A DNA stretch of 17,918 nt from DASUMP01 sp036277635. Lineage in GTDB: Bacteria > Actinomycetota > Acidimicrobiia > IMCC26256 > PALSA-610. Under the pieces are notes generated by a model. The model saw only the letters and a list, made by a program, of their open reading frames with translations, made no database searches and was not told the origin of the DNA. Shown one piece after another: positions 1-7,245 of the stretch. The stretch spans positions 1-17,918 of the forward strand of contig DASUMP010000230.1 in NCBI GenBank assembly GCA_036277635.1. Direction: 5' to 3'. Position 1 is the stretch's first letter; every line of letters begins with the position of its first letter. The translations under genes and the position numbers were made by a program.

Positions 1-767
1 GCGTACGGCGTGAGCCCCCCGTACCAGGCGAGGTGCGCGACGGCGAACGCGGCGGCCGCCACCACCAGCGCAGCGGCGGCGCGCGTCGCGTCGGCGACGC
101 GCCCGGTGCGCGCGAGGCGGAACCCGCCGAACACGACCAGCGCGATAGCCACCGGCACGTACTTCACCGCGAGCCAGGGCAGCGCCACGATGCACGCGAC
201 CGCGACCCACCGCTGCACACGCGTGAGCGCGCCGGTGAGTGCGCCGATCGCGATCGTGACGACCAGCGCGGCCGGCAGCTCCGGGTACACCTGCGTGCCG
301 TAGACCGCCAGCGGCGGCGCGACGCAACACGCGCCGACCACGACGACCGCGACGCGTCGCGGCACGCGGAACCGGTGGATCGCGACCCACGCGAGGGCGA
401 CGGCGAGCGCGCCGGCCACGAGCGCGAGCGCGAGCTTGGCGGCGACCCAACCGCCGATGCCCATCGGCACGGCGAGGAACGCGGGGAGCAGCGGATCGTG
501 CGGACTGACCCGCGACCCGTCGTCGCGCGCCGCTTCCTGCACGGGCAGCTCGGCGCGGTGGAACGGTCGGTACCGCTCGTCGGCGCGCTCGTCGGCGATG
601 TCGAGATCGCGATCCTCGGCGAGGCTGAGCGCGCTCAACAGGTACTGCGGTTCGTCGGCGGTCGTGTGCCCGCCGCGCGCGGCCGGCAACGTCGCACCGA
701 GCGCGGCCCAGCACGCGACCACGACGCCCAACGCGGCGAGCACCCGGCGTTCGCGCGCGCGGCTCAT
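1..767 (-). CDS. Polytopic membrane protein, partial (C-terminus outside window)
   Basis: An open frame runs from an ATG at 767 down to the left edge without a stop (about 255 codons visible). The protein starts with a short basic N-terminus (MSRARERR), then a hydrophobic helix at about residues 9-30, then a polar stretch holding TADEPQYLL (about 37-45), followed by several strongly hydrophobic segments. An acidic motif such as DEPQYL just after the first membrane helix is reminiscent of GT-C type (dolichyl-phosphate-mannose mannosyltransferase-like) membrane glycosyltransferases, but the similarity is only by eye. Its start overlaps the stop of the permease gene as ATGA (764-767), so it is probably translationally coupled to the iron-transport operon, although nothing in it suggests iron transport. 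No function is assigned beyond integral membrane protein. Confidence 0.75.
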   Translation of the reverse strand, partial: MSRARERRVLAALGVVVACWAALGATLPAARGGHTTADEPQYLLSALSLAEDRDLDIADERADERYRPFHRAELPVQEAARDDGSRVSPHDPLLPAFLAVPMGIGGWVAAKLALALVAGALAVALAWVAIHRFRVPRRVAVVVVGACCVAPPLAVYGTQVYPELPAALVVTIAIGALTGALTRVQRWVAVACIVALPWLAVKYVPVAIALVVFGGFRLARTGRVADATRAAAALVVAAAAFAVAHLAWYGGLTPY

Positions 768-2392
768 GCGAACTCGGCGCGACGGATGGTGAGGAACCAC
801 GTGAGCAGGCCCGACAGCACGAGCAGCACGAGCGCGGCGAGTCCGGCCTCGGCGTAGAAGCCCTCGGATGCCGACGCCCAGATGCGCGTCGCGAGCGTGT
901 CGGAGCCGAGCGGGCGCAGCACCAGTGTCGCCGGGAGCTCCTTCATCGTCGACAGGAGCACGAGACCCATGCCCGCCGCGAGGCCGCCGCGCATCAGCGG
1001 CAGGTCGACGGTGACCAGCCGGCGCATCCGACTCGCGCCGAGCGAGCGCGCCGCGTCGTCGACGCGACGCGGCACGCCGCTCACCGCGACCTGACTCGCC
1101 CGCATCGCCTGCGACCCGAAGTGCACGACGTACGCGGCGATCAGCAGCGAGTAGGTCTGGTACAGCGACCCGAACGCCGGCACCTGCAGCACGAAGAACA
1201 CGAGCGCGAGCGCGACGACGAGTCCGGGGAGGGCGAAGCCGCTTACGACCAACGTGTTCGCGGCACCACCCGCCCACGACCGGTGCCGCGTGGTGAGAAA
1301 CGCCACCGGCAGCACGACTGCGACGGCGACGAACGCGGTGACGAGACCGAGCCACGCGGTCGTCCAGCCGTCGGTCACCAAGCGATCGGCGTGCAGCGCC
1401 ACGTCACCCGCGACGCCCCGCAGCGTCCACTGCACGAGCACGATGACCGGACCGACCAACGCGACACCCACGACGCTCGCGACGAAGCCGACGGCGGGCC
1501 ACCGCCAACGTCCGAGCGGGGTGAGGGCGGGTCGGGCGCGTCCGACGGCTTCGGTCAGCACCCGCCGGCGCGCGTGCACGCGCTCGGTGATCACGACCAC
1601 CAACGCGACGGTCGCCAGCAGCAGGCTCAACACGATCGACGTGTCGCGATCGAGGAGTCGCGCCGAGTAGATCGCGCGCGTCAGCGTGTCGTAGTGCAGG
1701 AGTTGGACCGCGCCGAACTCGCTGAGGCTGTAGAGGAACACGAGCAGCGCGCCCGCCCACATCGCGCCGGTGAGCTGCGGCAGCACCACGGTGCGGAAGG
1801 ATCCCCACGGTGAGCGACCGAGCGCGCGTGCGCTCTCCTCGAGCGACGTCGGCAGCGCCGCGAGTCGCGCCGCCACCGGGAGGTACACGTAGGGGTAGGT
1901 CAGCAGGCCGAGCAGCGTCACCGACCACCAGTAGCCCTCGATCCGCGGCGACCGGTCGAAGCCGAACAGCAGATCGAACACGCCGTCGGGGGCGAACGCG
2001 GCGATGAGCGCGAGCGCGCCCACGAACGAGGGGATCACGAGCGGGAGCGGCACGACGAGGCGCCAGAGCCGTCGGCCGGGGAGGTCGGTGCGCGTCGTGA
2101 GCCACGCGAGCGCGGTGCCGAGCGCGGTGGCCAGGGCGGCGACACCGACCGCGAGGGTCAGCGTGCGCACGAGCGGGGCGAGCGCGTCTTCCGAGCGGAG
2201 GATCTCGACGACGTCGACGTCGCGCGCCAGGCTCTCCGACGCGAGATACGCGAGCGGCACGGCGAAGAGCAGGCCGATCGCGAGTCCGCCGACGGCCAGC
2301 GGCCACGGCGCGCGGCGCGTCGTTGCGCCGCGCCCACCGCCGGCGGGGAACGCTGCGCCGACCGCGGTCAGCTCAGGCGCGCTCGAGACCAC
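764..2392 (-). CDS. Iron(III) ABC transporter permease, double-domain (FbpB-like)
   Basis: Inner-membrane channel of a ferric-iron ABC importer. The 542-residue protein holds two copies of the binding-protein-dependent permease domain, the usual FbpB/ThiP layout with about 12 membrane helices. Each half carries an EAA loop that contacts the ATPase: about residues 185-206 (EESARALGRSPWGSF) and about 443-466 (RVDDAARSLGASRMRR). The GTG start at 2392 lies inside the end of the substrate-binding-protein gene (20-bp overlap) and has GGGAAA just upstream, so the two are co-translated. The last bases overlap the start of the next membrane protein gene. The ATPase partner is not in this operon but at 6101-7186. 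Substrate assignment to Fe3+ rests on the neighbouring binding protein and on the DtxR-type operator; thiamine or polyamine transport is less likely. Confidence 0.9.
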   Translation of the reverse strand: MVSSAPELTAVGAAFPAGGGRGATTRRAPWPLAVGGLAIGLLFAVPLAYLASESLARDVDVVEILRSEDALAPLVRTLTLAVGVAALATALGTALAWLTTRTDLPGRRLWRLVVPLPLVIPSFVGALALIAAFAPDGVFDLLFGFDRSPRIEGYWWSVTLLGLLTYPYVYLPVAARLAALPTSLEESARALGRSPWGSFRTVVLPQLTGAMWAGALLVFLYSLSEFGAVQLLHYDTLTRAIYSARLLDRDTSIVLSLLLATVALVVVITERVHARRRVLTEAVGRARPALTPLGRWRWPAVGFVASVVGVALVGPVIVLVQWTLRGVAGDVALHADRLVTDGWTTAWLGLVTAFVAVAVVLPVAFLTTRHRSWAGGAANTLVVSGFALPGLVVALALVFFVLQVPAFGSLYQTYSLLIAAYVVHFGSQAMRASQVAVSGVPRRVDDAARSLGASRMRRLVTVDLPLMRGGLAAGMGLVLLSTMKELPATLVLRPLGSDTLATRIWASASEGFYAEAGLAALVLLVLSGLLTWFLTIRRAEFA

Positions 2393-3425
2393 TTTCCCGG
2401 ATCAGCTCACGCGTGCGTTGGAGCCCGCCGCCGAGTGCGTCGAGGTCGAGACGGGGTGCTGCGATGTCGGCGAGCGGCGGGAGGTCGGCGACCACGGGGT
2501 CGACACCCGCCGCCAGCGGGTACTCGAGCGTCTCGCCCGCGAAGAACTCCTGCGCGTCGCGCGAGAGCAAGAACTCGATCAGCCGTTCCGCGTCGGCGCG
2601 ACGGTCGCCCGCGGTGTCGAGCACCGCGGCCGCGGTGACGAGCACCATCGTGCCGGGGTCGTCCGCGTCGAGGAGGTGGTTCTCGGTCGGTACGCCCGGA
2701 TCCTCGATCTTGGCGCGCTCGTTGTAGTAGTGGTTGATCAACCCGAAGTCGACGTCGCCGCGCTCGACGGCCTGGCGGATCGCGTCGTTGTTGGGGTACG
2801 TGCGCACGTCGTTCGCGACGAGCCCTTCGAGCCATGCGAGCGTGCGCTCGTCGCCGACCAGCTCGCGCATGCCGGTGACGAAGTCCTGGAACGAGCCGTT
2901 CGTCGGCGCGACCGCGACACGCCCCGCGTACGCGTCGTCGACGAGGTCGAACACCGACGTCGGCAGCTCGTCGGCGGCGACGCGGTCGCGGTTGTACACG
3001 ACGACGCGCACGCGCCCGGAGAGACCGACCCACTCGCCGTCGGCCGCACGGAACCGTTCGTCGACGAGCGCGAGCGCCGCGTCGTCGAGCGGCACGAGCC
3101 GGCCCTCACCGTCGAGGTAACCGACCGCGCCCGGACTCTGCGAGATGAACACGTCGGCGGGCGACTGGTCACCTTCGGTGTCGATCTGCACCGCGAGGTC
3201 GGCGGAGTCGCCGTAGAGGACGTCGATCGCGACGCCCGACTCGTCGGAGAACTGCTCGAGGAGGGGACCCACGAGGTTCTCGGTGCGGCCCGAGTACACG
3301 GTGAGCCGCCCCCCGTCGCTGCCACCGCAGGCTGCGAGCGCGGCGACCGAGACCACGGCGAGACCGACCGAGAGGAGGGCCCGAGAGCGCGGATGCATCC
3401 CGGCACTCTTGCACATCCTGCCCAT
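2373..3425 (-). CDS. Iron(III) ABC transporter substrate-binding lipoprotein (FbpA-like)
   Basis: Extracytoplasmic ferric-iron receptor for the permease that follows. It has a lipoprotein signal: basic N-region, hydrophobic core and lipobox LAAC with lipidated Cys33, counted from the first ATG. The mature part begins LTVYSGRTE, typical of the FbpA/FutA/IdiA family, and contains the adjacent tyrosines Y233-Y234 (INHYYNERA) that bind Fe3+ in this family. Length (350 aa) is normal. Two in-frame ATGs are plausible. The upstream one at 3425 stands 6 nt after a -10-like hexamer CACTTT (A at position 2, T at position 6) and 5 bp from the DtxR-type operator, fitting a leaderless transcript. The later one at 3398 also leaves a good signal peptide. 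The gene overlaps the permease by 20 bp. Confidence 0.9.
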   Translation of the reverse strand: MGRMCKSAGMHPRSRALLSVGLAVVSVAALAACGGSDGGRLTVYSGRTENLVGPLLEQFSDESGVAIDVLYGDSADLAVQIDTEGDQSPADVFISQSPGAVGYLDGEGRLVPLDDAALALVDERFRAADGEWVGLSGRVRVVVYNRDRVAADELPTSVFDLVDDAYAGRVAVAPTNGSFQDFVTGMRELVGDERTLAWLEGLVANDVRTYPNNDAIRQAVERGDVDFGLINHYYNERAKIEDPGVPTENHLLDADDPGTMVLVTAAAVLDTAGDRRADAERLIEFLLSRDAQEFFAGETLEYPLAAGVDPVVADLPPLADIAAPRLDLDALGGGLQRTRELIRESGLERA

Positions 3426-3430
3426 TCTTG

Positions 3431-3437
3431 TAAAGTG
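3431..3437. promoter_or_regulatory. Overlapping -10 hexamers on both strands
   Basis: On the plus strand TAAAGT (3431-3436) fits the actinobacterial TANNNT -10 pattern, with TTGCAC (3409-3414) as a weak -35 at 16-bp spacing. It would start the glycosyltransferase mRNA near 3443. On the minus strand CACTTT (3437-3432) sits exactly 6 nt before the ATG of the binding-protein gene, with GTGACC (3460-3455) as a possible -35. Both hexamers lie inside the DtxR-like operator. This is inferred by eye; no start site is measured. Confidence 0.45.
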
Positions 3438-3449
3438 AGCCTTACCTCA
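3431..3449. promoter_or_regulatory. DtxR/IdeR-like operator, site 1
   Basis: The 19-bp sequence TAAAGTGAGCCTTACCTCA is an imperfect inverted repeat that matches the DtxR/IdeR consensus (TTAGGTTAGSCTAACCTAA) at 14 of 19 positions by hand alignment. It lies between the divergently transcribed iron-binding-protein gene and a glycosyltransferase gene, 5 bp from the upstream ATG of the former. Metal-loaded repressor bound here would cover the -10 region of both genes. Its core AGGTAAGG (minus strand) is shared exactly with the second site at 7192-7210. The likely repressor is encoded at 7246-7905. Confidence 0.75.
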
Positions 3450-3482
3450 CTTCGGTCACCCTGAGCCGGCTCCGGAGGCCCC

Positions 3483-4217
3483 GTGCCCGCCACCCCCGTC
3501 GTCTTGTTCCTCCCCGCCCGCGACGAGGCCGAATCGGTCGGCGCCGTGCTGGCCCGGGTGCCGGCCGAGGTGCACGGCCACCCCGTCGTGGCGCTCGTCG
3601 TCGACGACGGCTCCACCGACGGCACCGCCGAGATCGCGATCGCTGCCGGCGCCCGCGTCGTCCGGCTCGACCCCGGCCGGGGGCTCGGCGCGGCGGTGCG
3701 CGCCGGGTTGGACGCCGCGGTGCGCCTCGACGCGGCCGCCGTCGCGTTCTGCGACGCCGACGGCGAGTACGCGCCCGAGGAGCTCGCGCGCCTGCTCGCC
3801 CCGGTCCTCGACGGTTCCGCCGACTACGTGGTGGGGTCGCGCTTCGCGGGACACATCGACCGCATGCGGCCGCACCGCCGCGTCGGCAACCGCCTGCTCA
3901 CCCTGCTCGTCCGTCGGCTGAGCGGCGTGCACGTCACCGACGGTCAATCCGGCTACCGAGCGCTGTCGCCGATCGCCGCGCGCGACGCGCAGATCGCGCA
4001 CGACTACAACTATGCGCAAGTGCTCACGGTCGATCTCGTCGCGCGCGGCTACCGCTATCGCGAGGTTCCGATCAGCTACTCGTTCCGCACGACCGGCCGA
4101 TCGTTCGTGCGCCTGGTGCCCTACCTCCGCCACGTGGTCCCGACCCTGTGGCGCCAGCAGCGCGAGCTGCGCAGCCGCGCGCACGTCGACCGTCGCGCCC
4201 CCGCGCTCGCGCGCTGA
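3483..4217 (+). CDS. Family 2 glycosyltransferase (polyprenyl-phosphate sugar transferase-like)
   Basis: A soluble GT-A fold glycosyltransferase of 244 residues that transfers a sugar from a nucleotide donor, probably to a polyprenyl-phosphate or similar lipid at the membrane. Visible motifs are the N-terminal LPARDEAESVG (about 10-20), the nucleotide-binding DDGSTDGT (41-48), the metal-binding DAD (91-93) and the QSGYRAL acceptor-loop motif seen in dolichyl-phosphate-mannose-synthase-like enzymes. There is no C-terminal membrane domain. The GTG start has GGAGG at 3474-3478, a rather short 4-nt spacer. Its promoter lies inside the DtxR-like operator that also serves the iron-binding protein, so it may be iron-responsive. 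Exact sugar and acceptor cannot be told. Confidence 0.88.
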   Translation: MPATPVVLFLPARDEAESVGAVLARVPAEVHGHPVVALVVDDGSTDGTAEIAIAAGARVVRLDPGRGLGAAVRAGLDAAVRLDAAAVAFCDADGEYAPEELARLLAPVLDGSADYVVGSRFAGHIDRMRPHRRVGNRLLTLLVRRLSGVHVTDGQSGYRALSPIAARDAQIAHDYNYAQVLTVDLVARGYRYREVPISYSFRTTGRSFVRLVPYLRHVVPTLWRQQRELRSRAHVDRRAPALAR

Positions 4218-4311
4218 TCGCACGGTCCACTGGCGTCGGCCGCAGACCGCGGTGCAACCTCTGCGGGACACACGCGCGCCGGGCACGCGCTCGGCCCCGG
4301 GAGGAGCACCG

Positions 4312-4713
4312 ATGCCGACGACGCAACCGCGAACCGACCACCATCCGGTCGTCACCGCGCACCAGGCGAGCCGCGCCGCGGACCTACAACTCCGTGCCGC
4401 CGACGCCATCACTGCGTTCGCGGGGTCGATGCTCTTCGTCTACATCCACGCGGTGCTGTTCGCGCTCTGGATGCTCTTCGCCGAGAGCGACCCGTGGCCG
4501 AAGCTCACGCTCGTCGTGTCGTTGGAAGCGATCTTCCTCTCGACGTTCGTCCTGATCGGTCAGAACCGTCAGGCCGAGTTCGCGCAGCGCAAGGCGGATC
4601 ACGACTTCTTCGAGCAGGAACGGGAGCTGCACGACAACACCGACCTCACGCGCGCGATCCACGAGCTCACTCGCGAGATCCACGCACGGGTCGTCTCGCC
4701 GACGGAGCGCTGA
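4312..4713 (+). CDS. DUF1003 family membrane protein
   Basis: A 133-residue protein with two predicted membrane helices (about residues 35-57 and 64-84), joined by a short loop with ESDPWPKL, and followed by a charged, probably helical tail (QNRQAEFAQRKADHDF onward). The FVYIHAVLFALWMLF and LTLVVSLEAIFLSTFVLIGQNRQ stretches are characteristic of DUF1003, a family of unknown function. The ATG was chosen because GAGGAG at 4301-4306 lies 5 nt upstream and the protein then starts close to the conserved domain; the same frame extends further upstream without similarity. The stop lies 6 nt from the convergent oxidoreductase gene. The 94 bp between it and the glycosyltransferase hold nothing recognisable apart from the ribosome-binding site. 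Confidence 0.88.
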   Translation: MPTTQPRTDHHPVVTAHQASRAADLQLRAADAITAFAGSMLFVYIHAVLFALWMLFAESDPWPKLTLVVSLEAIFLSTFVLIGQNRQAEFAQRKADHDFFEQERELHDNTDLTRAIHELTREIHARVVSPTER

Positions 4714-4719
4714 TCGGGG

Positions 4720-6123
4720 TCAGTCCTCGACGACGTGGTCGCGGAATCGCGACCGCGCCGCACTCCACCGGGTCGCGTCGATGCGCCCGTCGGCGCCGAA
4801 CGCGTCGGCCACGCCCCACGCCATCGAGAGCGCGTGGTGCGTGTTGTCGTGGGCGAAGAGCCCGTGACGGCCGAACGTGACGACGTTCGGCAGCGTGCCC
4901 GCCCAGTCGTCGACCGCGGCGAAGTCGCGCTCGTAGCCGACGCGGTACACCGGATACGCGTTGGGGACACGACGAGTCTCCACGTGGAACGGTGTCACGC
5001 GCGGCAGGCCGCTGCGCACGAGCGCGTCGCCCACGACGCGGCCCAGGGTGTCGTCGCTCGCCGTCCACGTGTCGTCGCCGACCGAGCACGGCACCTCGGC
5101 GCACAACACGGTGACGTCGCGCGGATCTTCGGGGTTGTCGCGGTAGTTCTTCGGCTCCGAGACGCGACTCATCGGCACGTCGAGCCCGGGGAAGTAGTGC
5201 GCGTCGTAAGGCGTCCACTGCGGGACGCGCAATGCGAGGTACACGAGGACGAGCGCGCGCGACGTGAGCCTCGCGGCGGCGGTGCGCACCGCGTCGGGCG
5301 CACCCCCGATGCGGGCGAGCACGGGGAGCGGGATCGTCGAGAGCACCAGCCCGGCATCGAGACGCTCGCCGCCGGCGAGCGCCACGACGGCGCGGTCGGG
5401 GTGCGCCTCGATCCCGATCACGTCGGCCTCGGTGCGGATCACCGCGCCGGCCGCCGATGCGGCCGCAGCGAGCGCCTCGACGATCTGGCCGTAGCCCCGG
5501 CGGGGCGCGTAGAACACCGATCGTTGCGGTTCCCGGCCGAGCGCTCGCTTGACCAGCGCGCCACCGGAGCGGGCGCCGACCCGCCGGCGGGCGAGCTCGC
5601 CGCTCAGCTCGTGGGGCGGCAGCGCCCAGATCTTCTCCACGAAGGGGAAGTAGAAGTCGTGCGCCAGCGTCGGGCCCAGCCGGGCGCGCACGACCTCCGC
5701 GAACGTGTCGGCGCGCGGCCCGCGGCGCACCGGCGCGGTGACGATGTCGAGCGCGAGACGCGCCGCGAGCGCGCGCGGCAGCCGCCGCACCAGCTCACGC
5801 GCGTCGGGTGGGAACCGCACCCACCGCCCCCCGAGCCGGAGTCGGCCGTTGCGCTCGCGGAGCTGCAGGTCGGCGCCGAGCAGCGCGCGCAGCTCGTCGA
5901 GGACGAACGGGTCGGTCGAAGGGTGCAGCCGATGGCTCCCGTGGTCGACGCGCACTCCGGCCACGTCGAACGACGCGGCGAGGCCGCCGACGACAGCAGC
6001 GCGCTCGAGCACGACCACTCGGGTGTCGCGACGCGCGAGCAACAGCGCGGCGCCGAGGCCGGCAGGCCCCGCGCCGAGGACGACGACCGGTGCCGGCGCG
6101 TCAGCTCGCGTCGTCACCGGCAC
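4720..6123 (-). CDS. FAD-dependent amine-oxidase-family oxidoreductase (protoporphyrinogen-oxidase/UGM-like)
   Basis: A 467-residue flavoprotein with an N-terminal Rossmann dinucleotide-binding motif (VVVLGAGPAGLGAAL, GxGxxG at 17-22) and a terminal acidic residue E40 for the FAD ribose. GGLAASFDVAGVRVDHGSHRLH follows, as in protoporphyrinogen-oxidase/UDP-galactopyranose-mutase-like proteins. The middle holds MSRVSEPKNYRD, and the C-terminal FAD motif is NVVTFGRHGLFAHDNTHHALSMAWGVADA. These features recall the family often found in polysaccharide gene clusters, so a sugar- or lipid-linked substrate is as likely as a porphyrin. The GTG start overlaps the end of the ATPase gene by 23 bp, so it is probably expressed from the iron-regulated promoter near 7195. 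Substrate unknown. Confidence 0.82.
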   Translation of the reverse strand: MPVTTRADAPAPVVVLGAGPAGLGAALLLARRDTRVVVLERAAVVGGLAASFDVAGVRVDHGSHRLHPSTDPFVLDELRALLGADLQLRERNGRLRLGGRWVRFPPDARELVRRLPRALAARLALDIVTAPVRRGPRADTFAEVVRARLGPTLAHDFYFPFVEKIWALPPHELSGELARRRVGARSGGALVKRALGREPQRSVFYAPRRGYGQIVEALAAAASAAGAVIRTEADVIGIEAHPDRAVVALAGGERLDAGLVLSTIPLPVLARIGGAPDAVRTAAARLTSRALVLVYLALRVPQWTPYDAHYFPGLDVPMSRVSEPKNYRDNPEDPRDVTVLCAEVPCSVGDDTWTASDDTLGRVVGDALVRSGLPRVTPFHVETRRVPNAYPVYRVGYERDFAAVDDWAGTLPNVVTFGRHGLFAHDNTHHALSMAWGVADAFGADGRIDATRWSAARSRFRDHVVED

Positions 6124-7186
6124 GCCGGGCGAACGCGACCGCGTCGCCCGTGAGCTGCACCGCGACTCGGTCGCCGGCGTGGAACGCGAGTCCCGGAGCC
6201 GTGCGCGAGTGGACCCGGACGCCGTCTTCGAGCACGACCTCGATCACCTGGTCGTGTCCGTAGTAGGTGGTTCTCCGGACGGTGCCGTCGCCGGACCCGT
6301 CGAGTCGCAGGCGCACGTTCTCGGGGCGCACGACCACGTGCACTGGACCGGCCGCGACCGGACGCGATGCGCGCACCGCGCCGAGCGCAGTGACGATCCG
6401 CTCGCCGTCGGAGTCGCCGGCGAGGAGGTCGGCGTCGCCGACGAACGACGCGACGAACGGCTCCGCCGGCGCGGCGTACAGCTCGGCTGGAGTCCCGACC
6501 TGGAGCACGCGCCCGCGCGCCATCACTGCGACGCGGTCGGCGAGGCTCAGCGCTTCTTCCTGGTCGTGGGTGACGAACACCGCGGTGGCGCCGGCCGCGT
6601 CGAGGATGTCGCGCACTTCCTCGCGCACGCGGCTGCGCAGCGCGGCGTCGAGGTTCGAGAACGGTTCGTCGAGCAGCACGATCGCGGGATCGGGTGCCAA
6701 CGCGCGCGCGATCGCGACTCGTTGTTGCTCACCCCCGGAGAGCTCGTGCGGGCGCCGGCGTCCCTTGTCGGCCAGTCCGACGAGCTCGAGCATCTGCGCG
6801 ACCCGCGCCGCGCGCGTCTCGCGGTCGCGGACCCCGTACGCGACGTTCTGCGCGACCGACAGGTGCGGGAAGAGCGCGTAGTCCTGGAACACCACGCCGA
6901 TGCGGCGGCGCTCCGGCGGCACGAAGTGCGTCGGCGTCCCGACCTCGTCGCCGCCGAGGAGCACCGCCCCCTCGTCGGGGCGCTCGAAGCCCGCCACGAG
7001 CCGCAGCGTCGTGGTCTTGCCGCACCCGCTCGGGCCGAGGAGCGCGAGCAGCTCGCCGGCGCGCACCTCGAGATCGACCGCGTCGACGGCCACGACCGTG
7101 CCGAAGCGCTTCGTGAGCCCACGCACCTCGACCACCACGGCGTGGTCGGAGGCGGGCTGCGGCGGAACACTCGGGGCCGTGCTCAC
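6101..7186 (-). CDS. Iron(III) ABC transporter ATP-binding protein (FbpC-like)
   Basis: Cytoplasmic ATPase that would power the iron importer whose other parts lie at 764-3425. The 361-residue protein has Walker A GPSGCGKTT (51-59), Q-loop Q101, signature LSGGEQQ (149-155), Walker B IVLLDEP (169-175) and switch histidine H207. A C-terminal TOBE-type regulatory domain (about 240-350) is typical of the FbpC/PotA/MalK group. The GTG at 7186 has no Shine-Dalgarno sequence, but a TACCCT hexamer ends 7 nt before it, fitting a leaderless mRNA. That hexamer lies in a DtxR-like operator. It is followed by, and overlaps, an FAD oxidoreductase gene. The Fe3+ assignment rests on regulation and on the orphan permease/binding-protein pair nearby; other PotA-like substrates cannot be excluded from this protein alone. 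Confidence 0.87.
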   Translation of the reverse strand: MSTAPSVPPQPASDHAVVVEVRGLTKRFGTVVAVDAVDLEVRAGELLALLGPSGCGKTTTLRLVAGFERPDEGAVLLGGDEVGTPTHFVPPERRRIGVVFQDYALFPHLSVAQNVAYGVRDRETRAARVAQMLELVGLADKGRRRPHELSGGEQQRVAIARALAPDPAIVLLDEPFSNLDAALRSRVREEVRDILDAAGATAVFVTHDQEEALSLADRVAVMARGRVLQVGTPAELYAAPAEPFVASFVGDADLLAGDSDGERIVTALGAVRASRPVAAGPVHVVVRPENVRLRLDGSGDGTVRRTTYYGHDQVIEVVLEDGVRVHSRTAPGLAFHAGDRVAVQLTGDAVAFARRAGDDAS

Positions 7187-7191
7187 GTTAC

Positions 7192-7210
7192 TCAGGGTAT
7201 CCTTACCTGA
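7192..7210. promoter_or_regulatory. DtxR/IdeR-like operator, site 2
   Basis: TCAGGGTATCCTTACCTGA is a near-perfect inverted repeat (TCAGG and CCTGA arms). It matches the DtxR/IdeR 19-bp consensus at 14 of 19 positions on the minus strand. It lies between the ATPase gene (5 bp from its GTG) and the DtxR-family regulator gene, so the regulator probably controls both the transporter and itself. The distance from operator edge to start codon is identical to that at site 1. Confidence 0.82.
7194..7203. promoter_or_regulatory. Back-to-back -10 hexamers for ATPase and regulator genes
   Basis: On the minus strand TACCCT (7199-7194) ends 7 nt before the ATPase GTG. On the plus strand TATCCT (7198-7203) would start the regulator mRNA near 7210, leaving a leader of about 36 nt with its Shine-Dalgarno sequence. 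Both fit TANNNT, share the central TA, and lie within the operator. No convincing -35 element is visible on either strand. Confidence 0.5.
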
Positions 7211-7245
7211 CCGGCGCTCCCCGCCGGACCCCCGGAGGCACCGCG

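Noticed and set aside
2004..3464. Long plus-strand open frame opposite the iron-binding protein and permease
   Set aside because: Its translation is Arg/Val/Glu-rich with no recognisable domain, while the opposite strand holds clear transporter proteins. Long antisense frames are expected at this GC content. The same applies to plus-strand frames at 33-857, 4735-6153 and 5705-7210.
4720..6123. Naming the flavoprotein hemY/protoporphyrinogen oxidase
   Set aside because: The general fold fits, but the SEPKNYRD region and the glycosyltransferase nearby fit polysaccharide-associated relatives equally well, so only a family-level call is justified.
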